From Paenibacillus sp. An7 (GTDB lineage Bacteria > Bacillota > Bacilli > Paenibacillales > Paenibacillaceae): 64,000 nt of DNA. Location of the stretch: contig NZ_WTWX01000014.1 of the NCBI RefSeq assembly GCF_009870785.1, forward strand, positions 1 through 64,000, in the 5' to 3' direction. Both the position numbers and the translations under genes were made by a program. Position 1 is the first letter of the stretch. Each line of letters opens with the position of its first letter. Shown one piece after another: positions 8,579-18,253 of the stretch. The notes below the pieces were generated by a model. The model was not told the DNA's origin, ran no database searches, and saw nothing but the letters and a program-made list of their open reading frames with translations.

Positions 8579-8957
8579 GAAGTAATAAATCCTCCTGTCA
8601 GGAATGTAGTCCAAATTTGTAACTTGTCTTCTAATAAAATGAATGAGAGTTCGTATGAAGATACTGGTATTTATTCTAACGAAAGTAAGAGTGGTAAACA
8701 ACCCATATACTGGATGTTTATTTTAATATATCCCTCATAAGAAAAACCGCACGGAAGCGCAAGCTGTTAGCTGGAGCTCGGAGAGAACGGCCGGTGATAA
8801 CTAGCTATTCTTTTTAAGGACATATCCAAGAGACTATTATGTCTTGTCACTAGCTGAGATAACTGGGCCTTTTTAGGGTAAATCCTATTTGAAGCGATAT
8901 ACATATCACATGATGAGTATAGATTTTTAATATCGAATAGACCTAGGAGGGAACAAT
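8579..8957. other. Divergent intergenic region
   Basis: This gap separates the minus-strand secreted hydrolase from the plus-strand zinc peptidase, so it should hold both promoters. I see no hairpin terminator, RNA or small gene that I can support. Confidence 0.4.
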
Positions 8958-9803
8958 ATGCAGTGGAAAGGGAGAAGGGCAAGCTCTAATGTAGAGGACC
9001 GGAGAGGACGGAAAGGGACGGGACTAATCGGCGGTGGGATTGGAGGTATCGTTATCCTGCTGATCGTTACACTACTTGGCGGCGGAAATACTGCTGATAT
9101 ACTGAGTGGTCTTGCGGGCGGAGGATCGGACACGGGAACATCCTACACGGAAACAGCGGAAGAGAAGGAACTAGCTGAGTTCGTATCTGTTGTTCTGGCC
9201 GATACAGAGGATGTGTGGACAGAGGTTTTCAAGAAAGAAGGAAAGAGGTATGAGAATCCGACTCTTGTTCTCTATACAGGAAGCGTTCAGTCGGCCTGCG
9301 GAACAGCGGGCTCATCGGTAGGGCCATTTTACTGTCCTGGCGATAGGAAACTGTATATTGACCTAAGCTTCTACGACGAGCTGCGTCAAGAATTTCAGGC
9401 GCCTGGTGACTTTGCAATGGCCTATGTGATCGCTCACGAGGTGGGTCACCATGTACAGACACTGTTAGGTACATCGGACAAGCTGGCACAATACCGAGAG
9501 CAGCTAAGCAAGCAGGAATATAACAAGTATCAAGTTCGATTTGAGCTGCAAGCCGATTATTTAGCCGGTGTGTGGGCGAATCATGCGCAAGGTATGAATC
9601 TGCTTGAGGAAGGTGACCTGGAAGAAGCTTTAACGGCGGCAAGCGCTGTAGGAGACGATACGATCCAGAAGAAAGCTCAAGGCTACGTTGTGCCGGAGAG
9701 TTTTACACACGGCACATCTGAGCAGCGGAAGCGCTGGTTCTACAAAGGTTTTGAGAATGGTACGCTGCAAGGTGGAGATACATTTAACGCGAAGAATTTA
9801 TAA
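8958..9803 (+). CDS. ypfJ: YpfJ-type neutral zinc metallopeptidase
   Basis: This 281-residue membrane-anchored peptidase of the YpfJ (Zn_peptidase, DUF2342-like) family has a basic, glycine-rich N-terminus (MQWKGRR...GLIGGGIGGIVILLIVTLLGGG) with one membrane span at about residues 25-40. It continues with a linker and the conserved SACGTAGSSVGPFYCPGDRKLYID block. The zinc site is HEVGHH near residue 161, with a downstream glutamate in FELQADYLAGVW. Length and motif order match the family. AGGAGGG precedes the ATG. The substrate is unknown in the family. It appears monocistronic. Confidence 0.92.
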   Translation: MQWKGRRASSNVEDRRGRKGTGLIGGGIGGIVILLIVTLLGGGNTADILSGLAGGGSDTGTSYTETAEEKELAEFVSVVLADTEDVWTEVFKKEGKRYENPTLVLYTGSVQSACGTAGSSVGPFYCPGDRKLYIDLSFYDELRQEFQAPGDFAMAYVIAHEVGHHVQTLLGTSDKLAQYREQLSKQEYNKYQVRFELQADYLAGVWANHAQGMNLLEEGDLEEALTAASAVGDDTIQKKAQGYVVPESFTHGTSEQRKRWFYKGFENGTLQGGDTFNAKNL

Positions 9804-9984
9804 GTATAGGCTTAAACACCGACAATCCTCGGGTCTGCTAGCTGCTGCCCCTTGACTTACAAGCAGAGTTGAATCACAAAGCAGATCTCTTATCTGTAGC
9901 CTACCGCCGCTGGATTACCCAGATGGGTGTCAGAATTGGAACAACGTAGGACTTCCTGTTGAATACGGATAGTGATATCAATCA

Positions 9985-10012
9985 TAAAAATAAACCCCCG
10001 ATATGCCGATAT
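9985..10012 (+). promoter_or_regulatory. Sigma-D (sigma-28) type promoter for the chemoreceptor
   Basis: TAAA (9985-9988), 16 nt, GCCGATAT (10005-10012) matches the Bacillus motility sigma factor consensus TAAA-N15-GCCGATAT, with one extra base in the spacer. It lies 88 bp before the start of the methyl-accepting chemotaxis gene, a class of genes known to be sigma-D dependent. The rest of the 296-bp gap (9804-10099) shows nothing further. Confidence 0.8.
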
Positions 10013-10099
10013 ATAAGTTACTTTTGTTATGTTCGGTCAGATAAACCATCTGAACTCATTTCATTGTAACTACTATTCAGGCAGAAGGGGGTCGTTTTT

Positions 10100-12070
10100 T
10101 TGAGTGAAAAACCAAAGAAAAGCTTGATGTCAATAAGAGTAAAACTGATTACTATGTTTGTCCTCTTCTTGTTCATCCCAAGTATCGTTACCGCTGTATT
10201 TTCGTTTCGAACAGCAGATCAGGAGATCCGCCAAGCGGATTTGGAGACGGGGAAACAATCTTTGCTGCTCGTCAGCAAGCAGATTGATTCATTGTTAGAG
10301 AATCAAAAAGCAAATCTTAGCTTAATCTCCATGCAAACGAGTTCAGCCCAGATTGCGAATAGAAATCCTGCTGTACAGCAACTGATAGACAACATGAGAG
10401 ACAGTAACCCGCAGATTGAATCGATACTTATAGTAACGGATGCAACCGGATTACGAATGAAATCACCATCACTTAGTAACGACGAGGTAGTAAAAGAGAA
10501 AGATTGGTATAAAGAAGCTTTGGAAACGAGCGATTCAGTCATAAGTATGCCCTATAAATCAGCTTCAACAGGTAATGTGGTAGTGACTCTAGCAAAACGT
10601 TTATCTGATGGGAAAAGTGTTGCTAGTATTCAGCTGGGACTAAATTCACTCACCTCTACAGTAAACGAAATAAAGATTGGAGAAAAAGGGGTTATCTATC
10701 TTGTTGATCAGAAGGGGAACTACCTAGTTCATACCCATTTTGGTGCAGGCTCGAGCACCACGGAACTTCTATCTGATCAGATTGTAAGCAGTGAGGAAGG
10801 AACACTAAATTATTCGATATCAGGTCAAAATAAAAGTGGTTACTTTATAAATCAGCCATTAACAGGATGGAAAATCGTAGCGGAATTTGATCTCGATGAA
10901 TATGAGCAAGTATCTATCCCTATGTTAAAAACTGTGGGGCTTGTGCTTTTATTTTCCTCTATTGTCGGAATTCTCATCATGATTCCTGTTATTCGGAGTC
11001 TATATAAGCCGATCAGAGGACTAGTCCACGCGTCAAAGACAGTAGGAAGCGGGGATTTAACCATAGACCTGTCGGTAAAACAGCGTGATGAGTACGGACT
11101 GCTCGCAGAAGGATTCAATAAAATGACTAAATCTCTGCGGTCCGTACTGAGTGAAGTAAATGATACTTCTCAGCAGCTAGCATCGTCCTCTCAGGAGCTG
11201 GCTGCCAGCTCAGAGCAGACGACGAGTGCTACAGAGCAGGTAGCGAGTATTATGCAGCAAACGGCTGTCGGTATCTTGCACTCCAATCAAGTGCTTGGAG
11301 AAGCAAAGCAGCAGGTTGCTGAAATGTCAGCGGGTATAAAGGAGATTAGTCTTCAAGCAGAGGACGTCACCTCTGCTACCAAACAAGTATCAGCTGAATC
11401 CCAAGCAGGGATGGAGCAGATTGAGCAGGCAAGCGTACAAATGAAGCATATCGGTACGTCTGCATCAAACTTGAATGAAGTGATTGAAGGGCTTGGCAGC
11501 AAAACGATGGAAATTCGTCAGATCGTTGAAATCATCACGAATATAGCGAAACAGACCAACATCCTATCTTTAAATGCTTCCATAGAAGCATCAAGAGCAG
11601 GAGAGCATGGACGAGGTTTTGCCGTCGTTGCTAAAGAGGTCAAAGAGCTTGCGGAGCAGTCCGCTGCTTCAGCAGCAGATATAGCACAACTCACGCATGA
11701 AATGGAGCAGGGTACGACGGAAGCGTCTGTTTCTATGTCCTCTGCTTCGCAGGAAATTGGAAAGGGAATTACTGCAGTTAATGAAGCCGGCGAGCATTTT
11801 AGATCTATATTAGCCTCTATTCAGGAAGTAGCAGCAGAGATGGGGGCAGTATCCATCGCGTCTAAGCAAATGGATTCTGTTGTGGATCAAGTGAATGAAG
11901 TCTTTGAGATTGCACTTGCTATATCTGATGAGATCGCTGCTGGAGCACAGGAAGGATCTGCTGCTTCAGAAGAGCAACTTGCAGCGATGGAAGAGGTCGC
12001 TTCTTCTGCTGCAGCTTTATCAAGCATTGCTGATGAGTTGAAGGAAATTATCGAACGTTTTAAACTATAG
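10100..12070 (+). CDS. Methyl-accepting chemotaxis protein with extracellular Cache domain
   Basis: This 656-residue transmembrane chemoreceptor has TM1 at about 13-33 ([19 protein letters not shown]), then a periplasm-facing double-Cache-type sensor ([20 protein letters not shown] is the usual dCache signature). TM2 is at about 275-298, then a HAMP domain ([20 protein letters not shown]) and a long coiled-coil signalling domain. The hairpin tip is [38 protein letters not shown], which contacts CheA/CheW. Glutamine/glutamate pairs suitable for methylation flank the tip. The start is TTG with GGGGG about 10 nt upstream. A sigma-D promoter and a terminator bracket it, so it is monocistronic. 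The ligand cannot be told; dCache domains commonly bind amino acids or other small molecules. Confidence 0.94.
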   Translation: MSEKPKKSLMSIRVKLITMFVLFLFIPSIVTAVFSFRTADQEIRQADLETGKQSLLLVSKQIDSLLENQKANLSLISMQTSSAQIANRNPAVQQLIDNMRDSNPQIESILIVTDATGLRMKSPSLSNDEVVKEKDWYKEALETSDSVISMPYKSASTGNVVVTLAKRLSDGKSVASIQLGLNSLTSTVNEIKIGEKGVIYLVDQKGNYLVHTHFGAGSSTTELLSDQIVSSEEGTLNYSISGQNKSGYFINQPLTGWKIVAEFDLDEYEQVSIPMLKTVGLVLLFSSIVGILIMIPVIRSLYKPIRGLVHASKTVGSGDLTIDLSVKQRDEYGLLAEGFNKMTKSLRSVLSEVNDTSQQLASSSQELAASSEQTTSATEQVASIMQQTAVGILHSNQVLGEAKQQVAEMSAGIKEISLQAEDVTSATKQVSAESQAGMEQIEQASVQMKHIGTSASNLNEVIEGLGSKTMEIRQIVEIITNIAKQTNILSLNASIEASRAGEHGRGFAVVAKEVKELAEQSAASAADIAQLTHEMEQGTTEASVSMSSASQEIGKGITAVNEAGEHFRSILASIQEVAAEMGAVSIASKQMDSVVDQVNEVFEIALAISDEIAAGAQEGSAASEEQLAAMEEVASSAAALSSIADELKEIIERFKL

Positions 12071-12097
12071 GAACATAGAAATAAACGTATACTATAG

Positions 12098-12130
12098 AAA
12101 CCTTCGCCCGATGTTAGGCGGAGGTTTTTT
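12098..12130 (+). terminator. Terminator of chemoreceptor gene
   Basis: AAACCTTCGCC / GGCGGAGGTTT stem followed by six T. Confidence 0.88.
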
Positions 12131-12225
12131 GCTGTGTACAAGGTGTTCTTTGGATATCATCAGTAGAAAAATATAGACTTTAACTCATCTACGTCTATAT
12201 TTGAACAAACAAATATTTATTATGT

Positions 12226-12254
12226 TTGACAATTAACAAACAAGAACATAATAT
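12226..12254 (+). promoter_or_regulatory. Sigma-A promoter of the DUF2087/GIY-YIG gene
   Basis: Consensus TTGACA (12226-12231), 17-nt spacer, TAATAT (12249-12254), followed after a short leader by AGAGGGGGAAG and the ATG at 12285. Confidence 0.75.
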
Positions 12255-12284
12255 ATCTATATAAACAAAAGAGGGGGAAGTGTT

Positions 12285-13424
12285 ATGACGGAACAACACC
12301 ATGATTTTGCATATGATGCCTCATTGGAGGAAATCAAGCGCGGATATATCGAGACAGAGACCGAATATATCTGTGTCTGCTGTGGTTATACCGCTGAGAA
12401 AGGAGTGATTTATCCTCACAATGAAGTCTTATATGAATCTTTCAGATATATACAGATCCATATTCAAGAAGAACATGGGTCGGTATTTCAGTTCTTGATC
12501 TCACAGGACAAGAAAGTGAGCGGACTCTCTGATATACAGCGCAGGCTGCTGGCAGAATTTTATGAAGGAAAAAAAGATGCGGAAATTCAAAAAGAATTAG
12601 GAATCGGCTCTACTTCAACGATTCGCAATCATCGGTTTGTACTTAGGGAGAAGGAGAGACAAGCAAAAGTGCTGCTGGCTGTAATGGAACTGTTGCACTC
12701 GCGAGATCACGATACCCCTGTCATGCCTTTGATTCCGCCTAATAACAGAGCAGGCCAAGCTACCAATAAGGAGACTGATTTGACCGCTGAGCAGGAGAAA
12801 GTACTGACTAAATATTTTCCTTTTGGTACAGATGGACCGCTCGAGACTTTTGCAGTGCAAGAGAAATATCGACTCATTATTATGAATGAGATTGCAAAAC
12901 GTTTTGACCCGGGCAAAGTATATTCCGAGTCGGAAGTGAACGGGATTCTGGATCAAGTTTATGAGGACTATGTATTGCTCCGCAGATCAATGGTGGACTA
13001 TGGCATACTCAGCCGGGAAGAGGATGGAAGCAGTTACTGGCTTACCCCGCAGGAAGGAGAGAGTCGTAAAATGGCAAATCGCAGAGAAGAGTTAAAACAA
13101 CTGGCAAAAGAAATAAAGACAGAGGCCGGCGTTTATCAAATTCGCAATAAAGAAAATGGAAAAAGATATGTAGCAAGTACACCAAACCTGAAAAGCCTGA
13201 ATGGTCAACAATTTATGCTGAATATGGGAAGTCATCGTAACCGCAGGCTTCAAGAAGAATGGAAAGAGTGCGGGGAAGAAGCTTTTGCGATTGAAGTTGT
13301 GGAAAAATTAAAAATCCCAGAGGGCAATATCTTTTTTGATGTAAAAGATGCATTAAAAAAATTAGAGGCAAGCTGGCTTGAGAAGCTTCAGCCTTATGGA
13401 GAGAATGGGTATAACGAGGCTTGA
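12285..13424 (+). CDS. Multidomain protein: Cys motif + HTH + DUF2087 + GIY-YIG-like domain
   Basis: This 379-residue cytoplasmic protein appears to have four parts. Residues 1-70 hold a CVCCGY pair and histidines (H near 45 and 66-71) that could make a small metal site. Residues about 85-130 look like a LuxR-type helix-turn-helix (LSDIQRRLLAEFYEGKKDAEIQKELGI, then STSTIRNHRF). Residues 170-265 form a DUF2087 domain (KYFPFGTDGPLETFAVQEKYR ... SEVNGILDQVYEDYVLLRRSMVDYGIL). Residues 284-375 resemble a GIY-YIG nuclease-like domain (GVYQIRNKENGKRYVASTPN), though the usual catalytic arginine/glutamate placement is uncertain. DUF2087 occurs in DNA-binding regulators, so a regulator is plausible. 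It stands alone behind a consensus promoter. Confidence 0.75.
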   Translation: MTEQHHDFAYDASLEEIKRGYIETETEYICVCCGYTAEKGVIYPHNEVLYESFRYIQIHIQEEHGSVFQFLISQDKKVSGLSDIQRRLLAEFYEGKKDAEIQKELGIGSTSTIRNHRFVLREKERQAKVLLAVMELLHSRDHDTPVMPLIPPNNRAGQATNKETDLTAEQEKVLTKYFPFGTDGPLETFAVQEKYRLIIMNEIAKRFDPGKVYSESEVNGILDQVYEDYVLLRRSMVDYGILSREEDGSSYWLTPQEGESRKMANRREELKQLAKEIKTEAGVYQIRNKENGKRYVASTPNLKSLNGQQFMLNMGSHRNRRLQEEWKECGEEAFAIEVVEKLKIPEGNIFFDVKDALKKLEASWLEKLQPYGENGYNEA

Positions 13425-13440
13425 ACCAAGTCCATAAAAC

Positions 13441-13489
13441 AAAAATGTCTCGCCCTGTTCCACATGCATAAGCAGAGGTGCGGGCGAGA
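13441..13489 (-). terminator. Terminator of the GH105 operon (convergent gap)
   Basis: TCTCGCCC (13448-13455) pairs with GGGCGAGA (13482-13489) around a long loop. Read on the minus strand the stem is followed after ACA by TTTTTGTTTT, so it mainly serves the minus-strand pectin operon. Confidence 0.65.
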
Positions 13490-13532
13490 TCTGTTAGTTA
13501 TATTATATGCCGTTTTATATTTTTGTGTAATG

Positions 13533-14633
13533 CTATTTCGTCATCTTATCCTGCATAGCAACTGCCGCCATGATAAATGCGCCAACGCCATGCAGATCGT
13601 TTTTACTAACTGGGCGAGTTACATAATTCTCGTAATCCCCTGCAGAGGTACCGATGCATATAGACGGCATTACCAAGTGTCCAAGATCGTCGGTTTCCAT
13701 CATCTGAACGAGCCCAGCGAAGCCTTTGCGGGCAGAGGACATACAGGAATCGTCAGCAGCAGACTGCTGAACAGCTTTAGCAATCGTGTAAACAAATAAG
13801 CTTGAGCAGGAGGTTTCCACCCAGTTATCTGGTTGGCTGCCTTTATCTACAACTTGATACCATAGGCCTGTCTCTTCATCTTGATAGCTAATAATTGCTT
13901 CTACGAATGCCCGCAGCTCCTCTTTCAGCTCAGCATGGCTCGGATGCTCCTCGGGGAGCAGTGTGATAAACTCAGCAAGTGCCAATCCATACCAACCGAG
14001 CGATCGGCCCCAGAACTCAGGTGAACAGCCTGTATCAGGATCTGCCCACGGCATCTGCTTGCTTTCATCCCAAGCGTGATAAAGCAGCCCCGTCCGCTCA
14101 TCCTTCATGTATTTACGCATCAGCCGTTCTTGCCGCAATACTTCTTCCCGTAGTTCCTCATCCCCATAGGTGTCAGCATACTTTAGAGCAAATACACCGC
14201 CCATATATAACCCATCCAGCCACATTTGATGAGGATATTTATCTTTGTGCCAAAATCCGCCTTCCGCGGTTCGGTTTAAGGTTCCAAATAAACTTCGGAG
14301 CTTATCTGCTGCCACTTTATATTGCGGTTTCCCCGTCTGCTCAGCTTGGCGGAACAATAAAAGCCCTGCCTGTATGGAATCCAGCTCGTCCCGTGCGAAG
14401 AGGAGGTTTCCTTGCTCATCCACTAGATCATCGATATACCCTTGAATATATTCGTCATACCGAGTCTCTCCCAACTGCTCAGCAATCTGCTCAACCCCAC
14501 ATAAAAAGACACCCTGATGATAATGCCAGCGATGGGCTGGCGGAAGTTCGCCTGGTGTATACGTTGCCATGATGGCATCTGCCGCAGCTGCAGCCCATTG
14601 CATAGGTGTTTTTGCCACATCTGATTTAATCAT
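13533..14633 (-). CDS. GH105/GH88-type unsaturated rhamnogalacturonyl (uronyl) hydrolase, YteR-like
   Basis: This 366-residue cytoplasmic glycoside hydrolase with an (alpha/alpha)6 barrel removes the unsaturated uronic acid left by pectate or rhamnogalacturonan lyases. Family signatures are HYHQGVFLCG (about 37-46), the RDELDSIQAG aspartate near 85 and the catalytic region HQMWLDGLYMGG with D140. C-terminal GRSLGWYGLALAEFI and NWVETSCSSLFVYTIAKAV follow the YteR pattern. There is no signal peptide, so its substrate must be imported. It is the last gene of a transcript with two LplB/LplC-type permeases and a binding lipoprotein. GAGGAGAG precedes the ATG. Confidence 0.92.
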   Translation of the reverse strand: MIKSDVAKTPMQWAAAAADAIMATYTPGELPPAHRWHYHQGVFLCGVEQIAEQLGETRYDEYIQGYIDDLVDEQGNLLFARDELDSIQAGLLLFRQAEQTGKPQYKVAADKLRSLFGTLNRTAEGGFWHKDKYPHQMWLDGLYMGGVFALKYADTYGDEELREEVLRQERLMRKYMKDERTGLLYHAWDESKQMPWADPDTGCSPEFWGRSLGWYGLALAEFITLLPEEHPSHAELKEELRAFVEAIISYQDEETGLWYQVVDKGSQPDNWVETSCSSLFVYTIAKAVQQSAADDSCMSSARKGFAGLVQMMETDDLGHLVMPSICIGTSAGDYENYVTRPVSKNDLHGVGAFIMAAVAMQDKMTK

Positions 14634-14674
14634 CTGATCTACTCTCCTCTAATCGAGTTTAGGCGGCTATCTCT

Positions 14675-15550
14675 TTAGCCTTTAATAGAACCAAGCATAG
14701 CTCCTTTGGCAAAATGCTTTTGCAGGAATGGATACACTAGTAAAATCGGCAGAGTAGCTACGACGATTACCGCCATCTTGACTGATTGATCAGGCGGAGG
14801 AACGGCAGAATCCAGGTTTGAGCTGTAATCCATCCCCGATGCAAGAACAACGATCTGACGAAGTAGTACTTGAATCGGCCACATTTGGCTGTCGTTCAAA
14901 TACAGAATAGCGCTCAAATACGTATTCCAGTAGGTAACGGCGTAAAAAAGGGAAATGGTTGCAATTGCCGGCATAGAGAGCGGCAGAACAATGCGAAATA
15001 AGATTCCAAAGTCATTACAGCCATCAATTTTAGCTGATTCTTCAAGTCCTTCCGGTATGTTCTGAAAGAAGTTCTTGAGTATAATCATGTTAAATGCACC
15101 AATCGTTGATGGCAGTATAAGTGCTGCGTAGCTGTCAATCAGGCCAAGCTCCTTAACCACCAAAAAAGTGGGGATCATCCCGCCGCTAAACAGCATCGTA
15201 AATACAACGAGGAACATAATTATATTTCGTCCGTCTAGATCGCGACGCGACAATCCATAGGCCATTAGCGATGTGACGAACATACTGATTAGTGTGCCTA
15301 TCACCGTAACACCAATCGATACACTCAGTGCTCTGAAAATGGTATCCGTTGAAAAAATAAACTTATAGGCCTCGAGACTCCAAACCGTTGGAATAAGAAC
15401 AAATTTCTTGGCTGCAATCTCGGCGTTCGTCGTAAACGAGCCCGCTACCACGTGGATGAACGGGAGCACGGTAACAAGTGCGATAATCGTCAGCAGCGTA
15501 TAGTTAACCGCAACGAACAGTCGACCGCTAAGCGTACGATCTTCTACCAT
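14675..15550 (-). CDS. Carbohydrate ABC permease, LplC/YtcP (MalG-like) type
   Basis: This 291-residue inner-membrane permease has about six spans. The EAA loop is EESAKIDGCNDFGILFRIVLPLSMPAI and the C-terminus KHFAKGAMLGSIKG is typical of the LplC/YtcP group that imports oligosaccharides. The start at 15550 has GGGAGG 7 nt upstream; the frame is open to 15589 but would overlap the upstream gene. It is translated 19 bp after the partner permease. It needs an ATPase encoded elsewhere (usually a shared MsmX-type protein), because none is in this operon. Confidence 0.92.
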   Translation of the reverse strand: MVEDRTLSGRLFVAVNYTLLTIIALVTVLPFIHVVAGSFTTNAEIAAKKFVLIPTVWSLEAYKFIFSTDTIFRALSVSIGVTVIGTLISMFVTSLMAYGLSRRDLDGRNIIMFLVVFTMLFSGGMIPTFLVVKELGLIDSYAALILPSTIGAFNMIILKNFFQNIPEGLEESAKIDGCNDFGILFRIVLPLSMPAIATISLFYAVTYWNTYLSAILYLNDSQMWPIQVLLRQIVVLASGMDYSSNLDSAVPPPDQSVKMAVIVVATLPILLVYPFLQKHFAKGAMLGSIKG

Positions 15551-15569
15551 AATGAATCCTCCCTTGGCA

Positions 15570-16514
15570 TTAATAGATGCCTTCTTCACCCATTTTTTTG
15601 GATAAGTGATTTGCCAGCATAACGAGTACTAAACCAACAAGTGACTTGAAGAAGCCAACTGCAGCACTATAACTGAATTGCATTTGTCTCAGTCCAGCGG
15701 TATACACATAGGTGTCAATTATTTCAGCAACATCCCGATTCATTGAATTGAGCAGCAGGTATACGTGCTCAAAGCCAAGCTCCAGAACATCGCCAATTTT
15801 CAATATTAATAGGACGATAATTACACTGCGAATGGCAGGAAGCGTAATATGCCACACTTGACGAAGCCGTCCTGCACCGTCCATCCTTGCTGCTTCATAC
15901 AGCTGAGGATCTACTGCTGCAATTGCCGCCAGATATATAATGGTTCCCCATCCCGCTTCACGCCAGATCACTTGAATAATATAGGTCGGACGGAACCACT
16001 CAGGACTAAGCAGGAAATTAATTTTGCTAAAGCCAAGTTGAACAAGCAGTTCATTGACAATGCCGCCGTCCATGGTCAGCATGACATAACTGATGGATAC
16101 GATGATGACCCATGACATGAAATGGGGCAGATAAACCAGGGTTTGAAAGAACCTTTTAAAAAACGTAATTCGTACCTCATTAAGCATTAAGGCCAAGATA
16201 ATAGGTATGGGAAAGTAAAATAGGAGGTTCATGCCGAACAATAGTAATGTATTAGATAAAATGTTCCAGAAATCTGGCTCAGTAAACAGCCGCTCAAAAT
16301 GCTTAAATCCTACCCATTCGCTCCCTAGTATGCCTTTGAACGGTTTATAATCTTGGAACGAAATGACAAGTCCAAACATCGGGATATATTTAAAGATAAG
16401 AAAATAAATAATGCCGGGCACAATCATGAGATACAGCCATTTATTCCGCCAAAAACGCTTGCGCCATGCGGGATATGTTTTGGCAACTTGTCGGCTGGTC
16501 ACGATCTCCTCCAT
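15570..16514 (-). CDS. Carbohydrate ABC permease, LplB/YteP (MalF-like) type
   Basis: This is a 314-residue membrane permease. Its opening WRKRFWRNKWLYLMIVPGII and YIPMFGLVISFQDYKPFKGI block are hallmarks of the LplB/YteP group. The coupling loop is YEAARMDGAGRLRQVWHITLPAIRSVI. It forms a heterodimer with the next gene. In Bacillus-type systems this pair imports rhamnogalacturonan or other oligosaccharides, matching the neighbouring GH105 enzyme. The 188-bp gap from the binding-protein gene contains a hairpin that may set expression ratios. Confidence 0.92.
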   Translation of the reverse strand: MEEIVTSRQVAKTYPAWRKRFWRNKWLYLMIVPGIIYFLIFKYIPMFGLVISFQDYKPFKGILGSEWVGFKHFERLFTEPDFWNILSNTLLLFGMNLLFYFPIPIILALMLNEVRITFFKRFFQTLVYLPHFMSWVIIVSISYVMLTMDGGIVNELLVQLGFSKINFLLSPEWFRPTYIIQVIWREAGWGTIIYLAAIAAVDPQLYEAARMDGAGRLRQVWHITLPAIRSVIIVLLILKIGDVLELGFEHVYLLLNSMNRDVAEIIDTYVYTAGLRQMQFSYSAAVGFFKSLVGLVLVMLANHLSKKMGEEGIY

Positions 16515-16674
16515 AAGTCCTCATCCTTCCAAAGTTGACTCCCCTAGGGGCTAAGAAGCTGCTCTGGCATAATAAGCAGTGCGAGCAGAGTGTTCCTTAA
16601 TTGAGCTATAGTTGCTGTTCCTTGAATACAAGCTCTAGGAAACGATCTGCATGCACTGCCTTCTGCCTAAGTGA

Positions 16675-16696
16675 GAGGCCGATTTATACGGGCCTC
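16675..16696 (-). other. Intercistronic hairpin after binding-protein gene
   Basis: GAGGCC / GGCCTC stem with a 10-nt loop lies just 3' of the binding-protein stop codon on the minus strand, without a T run. Such hairpins often protect upstream mRNA or give partial termination, so that binding protein exceeds permease. Confidence 0.5.
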
Positions 16697-16702
16697 CTGC
16701 TT

Positions 16703-18253
16703 TTAATTTTTGTAACTTGCATTAAACTCCTCGATCATTTGCTCGCCGCCTTGCTTCTTCCATTTCTCAATTTCCTTTTCAAAGCCGGCTTGGTCGATTT
16801 GTCCATAGATAAACTTGTACGTAGCATCGGTAATGGTCTGTTGCAGCTCTACGCCTTTCAATGCGTACGTAGCTGAATCCAGTGCAGCAGTAGGGTCTTT
16901 CACGCCGTACTTCTCATTCTCCTTAATAAGCTCTTCCGCATGAATACGTCCTGGCAGCTCATTTAAGCTCTCATACATGCCATTGGTTTCTGCTTCACCG
17001 ATGACACTGTCCTTATAGCCTTTCACTTCACGTTCTGTCAGTTCTTTATCTTCGGATGGCTTCGCCTTTCCATCTACAACGGTATAGTGCGTGCCTTCGA
17101 TGCCCCAGAACATGAGGTTAGCTACTTCTGGTGTCATCATTTTGTCGAAGAAACCAAGGATTTTCTTGAGTTCTGCCTCATCCTTGACTGCTGTTTTTGG
17201 GAACAATACCAGGTTGTTATAACCTGCAATCATCCATTGATGAATGTTGCCGTCTGGGCTTTTCACCATACTGTGTGCATCAAGAACAGCGGTTGGTACG
17301 TTTTTGACCAAGTCCTTATCAAGGGTTGTAATATCCGGCATAGATCCGCCGATATAAATTCCTGCTTTACCACTCGTGAATAAATTAACAGCATCTGTTT
17401 TACTTGTTGCAGCAAAATCTTGGTTCATGTAACCGTTATCACGAAGAGATTTAAAAAAGTTCATGGTATCGATATATTCAGGGAACATAAATTCAGGCAG
17501 CAGCTTGCCGTCTTTCTCGCCCCAGTTGTTCGGTGTACCGAACCAGGAGGATACGGTCTTAAAAGCACCAAAAACGAGCTCATTACGATCTGCGATACCT
17601 GTTGTATCATTTTGACCATTACCGTCAGGGTCCTGCTCAGTAAATGCTTTAGCCATAGCGAACAGCTCTTCTGTTGTTTCAGGAGGAGCAATATTCAGCT
17701 TATCTGCCCAGTCTTTACGATAGATAATTCCTTGACGGGCAAGCGGGCGGCCGAGATATAAAGAATATAATTTACCTTCGACCTTTGTATTATCAAGTAC
17801 TTCTGGCTTCAATTTGCTGAGATTGGGGAACTCGCTTAAATAAGGGCCAATCTCCCAGAACTGTCCTTCCTTAATTGCTTCACGCATGAGCAAGAAGGTT
17901 GTAGCATTTTTTAAATAAGTCGCTTGCGGCAGCGAGCCGGTAGCAAATGCGGTGTTTAGCTTCTCCTCGTATGTATCTGCTGGGAAAAATTGATACGTAA
18001 GTTTTGTGTTTGTCAGCTTCTCTAGTTCATTTTTAATGGTGTCGGTAGGAGTCTCCGCCGTATTCAGCGGCAGCATGATAGTAATTTGTGCTGGGCTGTC
18101 ATCCTTCGGTGTACTGCCGTTTGCGTTGGAACCCGTATCACCGGATCCGTTAGATGTTGTGCCTGAACCGTTTCCGCCGGAGCAGGCAGAAAGAAGCAGT
18201 GTTAGGGACATGACAGCACTTAGAGCCAAGGATAAAGGCTTTTTCTTTTTCAT
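16703..18253 (-). CDS. Extracellular oligosaccharide-binding lipoprotein (LplA/YtcQ-type), copy 1
   Basis: This 516-residue family-1 solute-binding lipoprotein has a MKKKKPLSLALSAVMSLTLLLSAC signal with the lipidated cysteine near residue 24. A Ser/Gly/Asn-rich linker follows. The body carries the LplA-group signatures FADRNELVFGAFKTVSSWFG-like text, LYSLYLGRPLARQGIIYRKDW and a D-x-D-G-x-G-x-x-D calcium-like loop (EQDPDGNGQNDT). It delivers substrate to the two downstream permeases. GGAGG lies 10 nt before the ATG. It shares the whole domain layout with the upstream neighbour at 18558-20066. Confidence 0.92.
   Translation of the reverse strand: MKKKKPLSLALSAVMSLTLLLSACSGGNGSGTTSNGSGDTGSNANGSTPKDDSPAQITIMLPLNTAETPTDTIKNELEKLTNTKLTYQFFPADTYEEKLNTAFATGSLPQATYLKNATTFLLMREAIKEGQFWEIGPYLSEFPNLSKLKPEVLDNTKVEGKLYSLYLGRPLARQGIIYRKDWADKLNIAPPETTEELFAMAKAFTEQDPDGNGQNDTTGIADRNELVFGAFKTVSSWFGTPNNWGEKDGKLLPEFMFPEYIDTMNFFKSLRDNGYMNQDFAATSKTDAVNLFTSGKAGIYIGGSMPDITTLDKDLVKNVPTAVLDAHSMVKSPDGNIHQWMIAGYNNLVLFPKTAVKDEAELKKILGFFDKMMTPEVANLMFWGIEGTHYTVVDGKAKPSEDKELTEREVKGYKDSVIGEAETNGMYESLNELPGRIHAEELIKENEKYGVKDPTAALDSATYALKGVELQQTITDATYKFIYGQIDQAGFEKEIEKWKKQGGEQMIEEFNASYKN

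Noticed and set aside
9804..10099. Cyclic-di-GMP (GEMM) riboswitch before the chemoreceptor
   Set aside because: Several GC-rich short stems occur but the conserved GEMM core is missing; only the sigma-D promoter is convincing.
13979..14572. Long open plus-strand frame opposite the GH105 gene
   Set aside because: It is a shadow frame: no ribosome site, no recognisable protein, and the opposite strand encodes a well-conserved enzyme.
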